In this document: positions 1 to 4,350 of the stretch, piece by piece | How the letters are laid out: each line of letters begins with the position of its first letter | How positions within the stretch are numbered: position 1 is the stretch's first letter | Assembly (NCBI GenBank): GCA_964484305.1 | Contig: CAZAEI010000046.1 | Location: 1-5,739 of the forward strand | DNA from: DAOVFN01 sp964484305 | GTDB lineage: Archaea > Aenigmatarchaeota > Aenigmatarchaeia > QMZP01 | Direction: 5' to 3' | DNA: 5,739 nt | Notes under the pieces: model-generated | Seen by the model: the letters and a program-made list of their open reading frames with translations, nothing else | Told to the model about the DNA's origin: nothing | Database searches by the model: none | Made by a program: the position numbers and the translations under genes

Positions 1-368
1 TCTGGAACAGCCAATACTATGTGGATGTGGTTGCCATGGAGGGCCGCTCAAAGGCAGAGAGAGGATGGAACAAGGGATATCCCGGGCGATACGGAAAGGG
101 CCATCAGGTGGTGGGCCTGGATCAGATGGATAAGGGAATAGCCATCTACTTCTCAGGCGTGAGAGAGGATGAAGACAGGGGCCTGGTAACCGACGGCGGG
201 AGGGTCCTCCATGTTATCGCAGGGGATGCCACACTGGAAGGGGCCCGGGAGAAGGCGTACAGGAACATAGCACGCATATCGTTACTAGATCATAATAACG
301 GCGATGCAAACGGTATGCGGTTCCGAAAAAGGATTGGGCTTGAGGAGATGCCTCTAATCCAGTTATGA
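1..368 (+). CDS. purD: Phosphoribosylamine--glycine ligase (GARS), C-terminal part only
   Basis: This is the 3' end of a gene cut by the window edge; the first complete codon is at position 3 and 121 residues are visible before the TGA at 366-368. The family makes glycinamide ribonucleotide from phosphoribosylamine, glycine and ATP, the second step of purine synthesis, in the cytoplasm. The visible part matches the C-terminal domain of the ATP-grasp GARS family: a GYPGRYGKG segment, then a GL turn, a segment around IYFSGV, the LVTDGGRVLHVIA strand-turn-strand block, and a final helix (DATLEGAREKAYRNIARI). The ATP-grasp catalytic core lies upstream and cannot be judged. The last ~20 residues after the helix are not distinctive. 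A GTG at 21 is in frame but is internal, since the reading frame is open to the window edge. The next gene is 177 nt away with its own promoter, so purD ends its transcription unit here. The family call is firm. Confidence 0.9.
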   Translation, partial: WNSQYYVDVVAMEGRSKAERGWNKGYPGRYGKGHQVVGLDQMDKGIAIYFSGVREDEDRGLVTDGGRVLHVIAGDATLEGAREKAYRNIARISLLDHNNGDANGMRFRKRIGLEEMPLIQL

Positions 369-374
369 TTCCAA

Positions 375-404
375 AAGCAGGAATTCATCTTGGGGTTCCT
401 GCTT
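375..404 (+). terminator. Hairpin after purD, possible terminator or 3'-end structure
   Basis: AAGCAGGAA at 375-383 is perfectly complementary to TTCCTGCTT at 396-404 (9 bp, 12-nt loop), starting 7 nt after the purD stop. Only a weak T-rich stretch follows (ATCTTGTCTAATTAAA), so it is not a textbook U-tract terminator. It may protect or mark the purD mRNA 3' end. Confidence 0.45.
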
Positions 405-498
405 ATCTTGTCTAATTAAAGGGATACAAGAACACCTCAGTCCCGCATGCAAATAAAAACCATGCCCAAATCAGGCTCGGTTTTCTCTCATAGAATCC
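405..498. other. Intergenic stretch with no gene seen
   Basis: I see no convincing gene here. It holds a short potential hairpin (GCATG 445-449 with CATGC 461-465) around an A-rich stretch, CAAATAAAAAC at 450-460. That stretch could act as a weak TATA element, but no start codon lies at the leaderless distance downstream. A TTTT run at 481-484 is too short to call a terminator. Confidence 0.3.
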
Positions 499-516
499 CG
501 AGTATGGGGACTCGAG

Positions 517-524
517 CTTAAAAG
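517..524 (+). promoter_or_regulatory. TATA (box A) promoter of the 114-residue gene
   Basis: CTTAAAAG is centred about 25 nt upstream of the ATG at 546, so the predicted transcript starts at or next to the start codon (leaderless). No Shine-Dalgarno-like sequence precedes the ATG, which agrees. An inverted repeat CGAGT (499-503) / ACTCG (510-514) lies directly upstream and could be a regulator site. Confidence 0.55.
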
Positions 525-545
525 ATTTCCCATTATCTAATAATC

Positions 546-890
546 ATGTTCAGGACGAGAAGGGCCATTAATGATATTGAATCGCTGGGGCTTGATGTCA
601 GCCCCATTGACTCAAAGCACCTCCGCATATGGGACAGTTCGGCCCAGGGAAGGTACCTCCTCTCCGGCTTCATAAAAAGGAGGAGGGGGAATCCCGACAT
701 CATAGCATATATGGGAATCGATGAAGGAAAGAGGGGAAATCTAAGGGGAATCGCAGGAAAATACGGCCTCTCATTCAGGTGCGTGCTCAGTGCCTCTGAC
801 GGCATGCTCGTCTACGAGAGGGACGGTGAGATAATCGAGGAAGAAGGATTTGACGGCAAGACATGTTCCAGGTATCTTCTGAGCGATTAG
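546..890 (+). CDS. Unrecognised 114-residue protein
   Basis: I do not recognise this protein and assign no function. The start is chosen because the ATG lies about 25 nt after a TATA-like element, the leaderless arrangement repeated elsewhere in this window. The product is soluble-looking, with no signal peptide or membrane segment. The N-terminal ~25 residues are charged, and a basic patch KRRRGN lies at 44-49. Residues 50-57 (PDIIAYMG) and 76-92 look like beta-strands (around LSFRCVLSAS and GMLVYERDG). The C-terminal tail is acidic (EIIEEE at 95-100) and then carries a cysteine (C107). This pattern of alternating strands with one basic and one acidic patch would suit a small alpha/beta nucleic-acid- or protein-binding fold, but that is only inference. 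It stands alone between purD and a ribbon-helix-helix gene, each with its own promoter, so the neighbours give little functional hint. Confidence 0.65.
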   Translation: MFRTRRAINDIESLGLDVSPIDSKHLRIWDSSAQGRYLLSGFIKRRRGNPDIIAYMGIDEGKRGNLRGIAGKYGLSFRCVLSASDGMLVYERDGEIIEEEGFDGKTCSRYLLSD

Positions 891-942
891 ATGCCACCTA
901 CCTATACATCCGTGAGCCAGACCATGGCACCTGCCCAATAAA

Positions 943-950
943 GTTATAAG
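943..950 (+). promoter_or_regulatory. TATA (box A) promoter of the ribbon-helix-helix gene
   Basis: GTTATAAG, preceded by the A-rich AATAAA that could serve as a BRE, is centred about 26 nt upstream of the ATG at 973. This predicts a leaderless transcript; no Shine-Dalgarno sequence is present before the ATG. Confidence 0.6.
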
Positions 951-972
951 CAACATCTGCCAATACATATCC

Positions 973-1257
973 ATGGAAGAAAGGGAAAAGGCATCAACAA
1001 CAGTGGAAATCGACAAGGAGATACTTCTGAAGTTCAAGAGCATCTGCGTCCTCAAGGAAGTGACAATGTCAGATGAGATAGAGGATATGGTGCGGGACTG
1101 GGTGTCTAGGAACGAGGGTGCAGAACCCGCGGCCCCGGAACCCGGCGGGGAGGCAGCCCAGGGTGATGAGTCCCTAATGGCCCAGGAACCCAGAAAGAAG
1201 GCCTCTGAAACCGATGAAATCAGCGACGAGATTGAGAATCAGGTAGAAGGGGACTGA
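973..1257 (+). CDS. Small ribbon-helix-helix (CopG/Arc-type) DNA-binding protein with acidic tail
   Basis: A 94-residue protein in two parts. Residues ~8-48 fit the ribbon-helix-helix fold: a beta-strand TTVEIDKEILLKFK (about 9-22) with alternating polar and hydrophobic residues that would pair with its partner in a dimer, then helix 1, then a turn and helix 2 (TMSDEIEDMVRDWVSRN, about 31-47). Proteins of this fold bind DNA as dimers through the paired strands and are repressors or antitoxins. Residues ~49-94 are rich in Glu, Asp, Ala, Pro and Gly and are probably disordered. No toxin-like gene is next to it, so a solitary transcription regulator is more likely than an antitoxin. It has its own leaderless-type promoter and ends 43 nt before the thrS leader start; whether it acts on thrS is unknown. 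The fold call is from the residue pattern only. Confidence 0.7.
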   Translation: MEEREKASTTVEIDKEILLKFKSICVLKEVTMSDEIEDMVRDWVSRNEGAEPAAPEPGGEAAQGDESLMAQEPRKKASETDEISDEIENQVEGD

Positions 1258-1264
1258 AGGATTG

Positions 1265-1280
1265 CCAAAGCTTTTAAATC
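1265..1280 (+). promoter_or_regulatory. Strong archaeal promoter (BRE + TATA) of the thrS leader
   Basis: CCAAAGCTTTTAAATC combines a purine/A-rich BRE-like CCAAAG with a TTTTAAAT box A. The box is centred about 25 nt upstream of the ATG at 1301, so transcription should begin at or next to that ATG, giving a ~177-nt leader before thrS. It is among the best promoter matches in the window. Confidence 0.65.
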
Positions 1281-1300
1281 TGCCTCTCCAAACTATATTC

Positions 1301-1345
1301 ATGAACCCCGGCACGACAACCACCATGACAACACGATTTTGTTAG
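1301..1345 (+). CDS. Threonine-rich 14-codon putative leader peptide of thrS
   Basis: The mini-ORF encodes MNPGTTTTMTTRFC and stops at TAG 1343-1345. Six of its 14 codons are for threonine (ACG ACA ACC ACC, then ACA ACA after one Met), and the next gene is threonyl-tRNA synthetase. The ATG lies at the predicted transcription start of a strong promoter, as with the leaderless start codons of other genes here. Threonine-rich leader peptides are known from bacterial thr operons, where ribosome stalling on Thr codons senses charged tRNA. A similar role here is inference. The codons ACC ACC can pair with GGTGGT downstream (1363-1368). Against it, the run is CA-rich, so part of the threonine richness could be base composition. 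It is also in a different frame from thrS and separated from it by 132 nt, so it is not an N-terminal extension of thrS. Confidence 0.5.
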   Translation: MNPGTTTTMTTRFC

Positions 1346-1449
1346 TCATTGGCCTGTGCTGGGGTGGTCTGGTTCTGGTTGCCAACTGCCTCATGCAGGA
1401 CTATAACCATGCCGGAACGGGTAACGCAAATATAACCCCTAAAAACCAA

Positions 1450-1457
1450 TATATTAA
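1450..1457 (+). promoter_or_regulatory. Second TATA-like element immediately before thrS
   Basis: TATATTAA is centred about 24-25 nt upstream of the thrS ATG and could give a leaderless thrS transcript that skips the mini-ORF and leader. It is preceded by AAAAACCAA, a plausible but weak BRE. It competes with the leader-regulated model; both promoters may be used. Confidence 0.4.
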
Positions 1458-1466
1458 GAACAGCAT

Positions 1467-1471
1467 GGTGA
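1467..1471 (+). promoter_or_regulatory. Shine-Dalgarno sequence of thrS
   Basis: GGTGA matches the part of the archaeal SD complementary to the 16S 3' end (GGAGGTGAT) and ends 6 nt before the ATG at 1478. It decides the start and suggests thrS is translated from a leadered mRNA, unlike the apparently leaderless first genes around it. It would not be transcribed if the TATA at 1450-1457 were the only promoter. Confidence 0.55.
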
Positions 1472-1477
1472 ATCAGA

Positions 1478-3379
1478 ATGAAGATATTACTGCTCCACTC
1501 GGACTTCATAGAGTGGGAGCCCAGGAAGAAGGCCATCCCAGGGGCCGAGGAGGCCGAGAAGAAGCCAGTCAGGGTCAGGGAGGCCCTTGCTGTGTTCAGC
1601 GCTGTGGAGAAGCCTGACAGGGAAAACCTAGAACAGGTCGCCGAGAACACAGTAAAGGAGATTCTCAAGGTCTCCAGTGAGGTAAAGGCCAGGAATATCG
1701 TTATCTACCCCTATGTCCACCTCTCTCAGGAGCCCTCCTCCCCGGACACGGCCCTCAAGGTCCTTGACAGCATGGAGGCTCTGCTCAAGAAGGCAAAGAA
1801 GAAGGTCTACCGCGCCCCCTTCGGGTGGTACAAGGCATTCAACATCAGGGTCAAGGGTCATCCCCTCTCCGAGCTCTCAAGGTCCATCTCTCCCAAGGGG
1901 GTTTCCAGTGAAAAAATTGGTGAAGTCTCCGAGGCCCTCAGAAAGGAGAAGGCCCTGAAATCCAAATGGTTTGTTCTGGAACCAGGCGGGAAGATGCACA
2001 AGATTGAGATAAAGAATGGAAGGCTTCAGGGATTTGATTTCTCAAAGCATGAGAATCTGAGAAAGTTCGCACACCATGAGATGGCCAAGAGCAGGAAAGT
2101 GAAGGAAGAGCCTCCCCATATCAGATTGATGAGGAAGCTACAGCTGGTTGATTACGAATCCGCTTCTGACCCTGGAAATTTCCGCTATACCCCTTATGGG
2201 AAACTGATAAAATCCCTTCTGGAAGAGTACGTGACAAGGAAGATGATAGAGAACGGTGCCATGGAGGTGGAGACCCCCATAATGTATGACTACGAGCACC
2301 CCGCACTCAAGGACTACCTCAACAGGTTCCCTGCAAGGCAGTACACAATAGAGACTCCTAATAAGAGGGTATTCCTGCGCTTCTCTGCCTGTTTTGGACA
2401 ATTCCTAATACTGCATGATTCAAACATATCCTACAAGAACCTTCCCATGTGGCTGTATGAACTCACCAGATATTCCTTCAGGGTGGAACAGAGGGGTGAA
2501 CTTGCCGGACTAAGAAGGCTCAGAGCATTCACCATGCCAGACTGCCACGCATTTACAAGAGATATGCTCCAGGCCAAAGAGGAAATGATGAGAAGGTTCA
2601 GGATTTCTAAAGAGATTCAGGTGGGCATGGGCATCTCGCCAAAAAAAGACCTCGAGCTCGCAATAAGGATGGTAAGGGATTTCCATAACAAGAACAAGGG
2701 TTTTGTTTCAAAGATGGTAAAGGAGTGGGGCAAGCCTGTGCTTGTCGAAATGTGGGATAAGAGACTCTTCTATTTTGTAATGAAATATGAATTCAATTTT
2801 GTGGATGCACTTGATAAAGCAGCTGCTCTGACAACTGACCAGATTGATATAGAGAATGCAGAGAGATACGGAATCCGATACACTGATGTGGACAACAAAA
2901 GAAAATATCCCATTATTCTTCACTTATCTCCTTCAGGAGCCATCGAAAGGGTAATTTATGCTCTTCTTGAAAAAGCCTACATGCAGATGCAGAAAAAGAA
3001 AAACCCGGTTCTTCCATTGTGGCTTGCACCCACACAGGTAAGGATATGCCCAGTATCTGACAAGCATCTGGATTATGCCGTGAAGATTGCAGAGGATATA
3101 TCAAAACATGATATAAGGGTAGATGTGGAGGACAGGGACGAGACAATTCCAAGAAAGATACAGAATGCGGAGTCTGAGTGGATAAGCATGATTGTTGTGG
3201 TAGGCGATAAGGAAAAGAAATCAGGGAAGCTTGCCGTAAGATTTAGAGAAACCGGTGAAATCAAGAATATTTCTAAGGATGTTCTGATAAAGGACATCAG
3301 GGACAAGACAGCGGATTTCCCCTTCAGACCGCTCCCGGTTCCCATGCTTCTGAGTAAGAGGCCTGTGTTTATTGGTTAA
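1478..3379 (+). CDS. thrS: Threonyl-tRNA synthetase, archaeal type
   Basis: A complete 633-residue cytoplasmic class II synthetase that attaches threonine to tRNA-Thr. Residues 1-~140 form the archaeal editing domain (D-aminoacyl-tRNA deacylase-like) that removes mis-attached serine: it opens MKILLLHSDF and keeps the HLS motif (His81) after YPYV and the lysine in PFGWYK (K119), both implicated in editing. After a linker, the catalytic core spans ~210-510. Motif 2 is around RFSACFGQF (301-309) with the YELTRYSFR...RRLRAFTMPD block; motif 3 is HLSPSGAIERV (482-492). The three expected zinc ligands that recognise threonine are present: Cys305, His357 and His482. The anticodon-binding domain (~516-633) shows the typical PTQVRICPVS, VDVEDRDETI and IVVVGDKE segments. 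Length is normal for the family and no key residue is missing. Start: ATG with SD GGTGA 6 nt upstream. GC content falls from ~58% in the editing-domain part to ~30-45% in the 3' half. Confidence 0.97.
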   Translation: MKILLLHSDFIEWEPRKKAIPGAEEAEKKPVRVREALAVFSAVEKPDRENLEQVAENTVKEILKVSSEVKARNIVIYPYVHLSQEPSSPDTALKVLDSMEALLKKAKKKVYRAPFGWYKAFNIRVKGHPLSELSRSISPKGVSSEKIGEVSEALRKEKALKSKWFVLEPGGKMHKIEIKNGRLQGFDFSKHENLRKFAHHEMAKSRKVKEEPPHIRLMRKLQLVDYESASDPGNFRYTPYGKLIKSLLEEYVTRKMIENGAMEVETPIMYDYEHPALKDYLNRFPARQYTIETPNKRVFLRFSACFGQFLILHDSNISYKNLPMWLYELTRYSFRVEQRGELAGLRRLRAFTMPDCHAFTRDMLQAKEEMMRRFRISKEIQVGMGISPKKDLELAIRMVRDFHNKNKGFVSKMVKEWGKPVLVEMWDKRLFYFVMKYEFNFVDALDKAAALTTDQIDIENAERYGIRYTDVDNKRKYPIILHLSPSGAIERVIYALLEKAYMQMQKKKNPVLPLWLAPTQVRICPVSDKHLDYAVKIAEDISKHDIRVDVEDRDETIPRKIQNAESEWISMIVVVGDKEKKSGKLAVRFRETGEIKNISKDVLIKDIRDKTADFPFRPLPVPMLLSKRPVFIG

Positions 3380-3385
3380 TATGGC

Positions 3386-3400
3386 TTTTCAGGGCTTTTT
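3386..3400 (+). terminator. T-rich region after thrS, probable archaeal terminator
   Basis: Within 21 nt of the thrS TAA there are TTTT (3386-3389) and TTTTT (3396-3400) runs on the coding strand. Archaeal RNA polymerase ends transcription at such T-rich tracts without needing a strong hairpin. The next gene has its own promoter ~55 nt further on. Confidence 0.45.
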
Positions 3401-3453
3401 CCAGAACCCCTTTCTTGTCCCATCTTCCATCTTCTGCCAGAACCCAGTCATTG

Positions 3454-3460
3454 TTTTTAA
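3454..3460 (+). promoter_or_regulatory. TATA (box A) promoter of the mpgP-GH15 operon
   Basis: TTTTTAA is centred about 27 nt upstream of the ATG at 3484, predicting a near-leaderless transcript of the two-gene operon. It helps choose ATG 3484 over the upstream in-frame TTG at 3415, which would lie upstream of this promoter's transcript. Confidence 0.5.
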
Positions 3461-3483
3461 CCCCGGGTACCAATAATAGATTA

Positions 3484-4350
3484 ATGCCCAAGAAAAAATC
3501 CCCCACCCTTCCTTTACATAACAAAGGCAGGAAGGGAAAGCACTCCCCCGAGCGCCTCATCTTCACAGACCTTGACGGGACCCTTCTCGAACGCGAGAGC
3601 TACTCCTGGAGGGCTGCTGAACCTGCCCTCAGGGGGGCCGAGAAGGCCGGAATCCCCGTCATATTATGTACGAGCAAGACCCGCGCCGAAATCGAGTTCT
3701 ACAGGAAGCGGATTCGCAATCATCACCCATTCATATCAGAGAACGGCGGGGCAATATACATCCCCAGGGGATACTTCAGGCACGACCCCCCCGGCACCAC
3801 GAAGACCAGGAAATACCTGGTCAGGGAGCTCGGCAGGCCCTACAGTGAACTGAGGGGGGCCTTAAGGGCCATGCAGAAGAAGGGCCTGAAGGTAAGGGGC
3901 TTCAGTGACATGTCCGCTTCTGAACTCAGGAAGCTATCGGGCCTCTCCCTGAGGGAGGCCTGCCTTGCAAAGAAGAGGGAGTACGACGAGCCCTTCATTC
4001 TGGGTGACCCCAGGCAGGATACCAGGCTCCTGGAGATGACAGGGAAGCTTGGCCTCCAGTGCATCAGGGGAACGCGCTTCTACCACATCCTGGGAGACAA
4101 TGACAAGGGCCTTGCAGTCAAGGTTCTCACAGACATCTATCAGCAGGAGGCTGAGAGGCCCATGGTGACAGCCGGCCTGGGCGACTCCCCCAACGACTTT
4201 CCCATGCTCAGGGCAGTCCACGTGCCCTACCTCGTAAAGGGGTCTGACGGCGGTTACGCCTCCAAATCCCCGGCCTTTGCAAGGGCAGACGGGATTGGCC
4301 CCGAGGGATGGAACTCCGCTGTCCTCAAATTCATCGAGGAGGAGTTCTGA
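3484..4350 (+). CDS. mpgP: Mannosyl-3-phosphoglycerate phosphatase-like HAD hydrolase
   Basis: A 288-residue cytoplasmic HAD-superfamily phosphatase with a C2-type cap. Motif I is FTDLDGT with nucleophile Asp29 and acid/base Asp31. Motif II is the Thr/Ser in LCTSK (63-64). Motif III is the lysine in GDNDKG (Lys208). Motif IV is GLGDSPND (Asp234, Asp238) for Mg binding. The layout (ENGGAIYIPRGYF at ~86-98, FYHILGDNDKG at ~199-209) resembles the mannosyl-3-phosphoglycerate phosphatase family, which removes phosphate to give mannosylglycerate, a compatible solute. It is slightly longer than usual because of a basic N-terminal tail (~20 residues, several Lys). ATG 3484 is used because a TATA element lies ~27 nt upstream and no SD is present. 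The gene overlaps the next by one base. No mannosyl-3-phosphoglycerate synthase is in the window, so a related sugar-phosphate substrate, such as glucosyl-3-phosphoglycerate, is possible. Confidence 0.8.
   Translation: MPKKKSPTLPLHNKGRKGKHSPERLIFTDLDGTLLERESYSWRAAEPALRGAEKAGIPVILCTSKTRAEIEFYRKRIRNHHPFISENGGAIYIPRGYFRHDPPGTTKTRKYLVRELGRPYSELRGALRAMQKKGLKVRGFSDMSASELRKLSGLSLREACLAKKREYDEPFILGDPRQDTRLLEMTGKLGLQCIRGTRFYHILGDNDKGLAVKVLTDIYQQEAERPMVTAGLGDSPNDFPMLRAVHVPYLVKGSDGGYASKSPAFARADGIGPEGWNSAVLKFIEEEF
4336..4344 (+). promoter_or_regulatory. Shine-Dalgarno sequence of the GH15 gene
   Basis: GAGGAGGAG lies inside the last codons of the phosphatase gene and ends 5 nt before the ATG at 4350. 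It is the strongest SD in the window, marks ATG 4350 as the true start, and supports coupled translation through the TGATG overlap. Confidence 0.75.

Larger units (their letters stand above)
1346..1477 (+). promoter_or_regulatory. thrS 5' leader with mutually exclusive base pairings
   Basis: The region between the Thr-rich mini-ORF and thrS has no convincing gene but several complementary segments. GGTGGT 1363-1368 pairs with the Thr codons ACCACC 1319-1324. TGGTT (1370-1374 or 1376-1380) pairs with AACCA 1405-1409, enclosing a small CTGC/GCAG hairpin (1387-1399). ACCATGC 1406-1412 pairs perfectly with GCATGGT 1463-1469, covering part of the thrS Shine-Dalgarno sequence. ACCATG inside the mini-ORF (1322-1327) can make the same SD pairing. 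AACCA cannot be in both the TGGTT pairing and the SD pairing, so the region could switch. No T-tract follows any hairpin, so a transcription terminator is not supported. These pairings were found by eye, with no energy calculation. Confidence 0.4.

Noticed and set aside
1346..1460. Classical intrinsic attenuator (terminator hairpin plus U-tract) in the thrS leader
   Set aside because: No T-run follows any of the possible hairpins before thrS, so transcription attenuation of the bacterial type is not supported.
1339..1617. A + strand ORF starting inside the thrS leader and overlapping the thrS start
   Set aside because: It begins with TTG, overlaps 140 nt of thrS in another frame, and its second half is a Gly/Arg-rich shadow of thrS. 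Its first part does not resemble a known protein.
3415..3483. N-terminal extension of the phosphatase from an upstream TTG
   Set aside because: It would begin upstream of the TATA box at 3454-3460, has no SD, and adds residues that do not look like family sequence; ATG 3484 fits better.
3369..3566. A minus-strand ORF whose C-terminal half (around NNDWVLAEDGRWDKKGVLEKAL) looks protein-like
   Set aside because: Its N-terminal half is a shadow of the phosphatase start, it has no visible promoter or SD, and it covers the terminator and promoter of + strand genes. It could be a remnant of a gene end, but I cannot match it to a family.
4308..4349. Earlier in-frame ATG for the GH15 gene
   Set aside because: It would overlap the phosphatase by 43 nt and lacks an SD, whereas ATG 4350 has GAGGAGGAG 5 nt upstream and the usual TGATG overlap.
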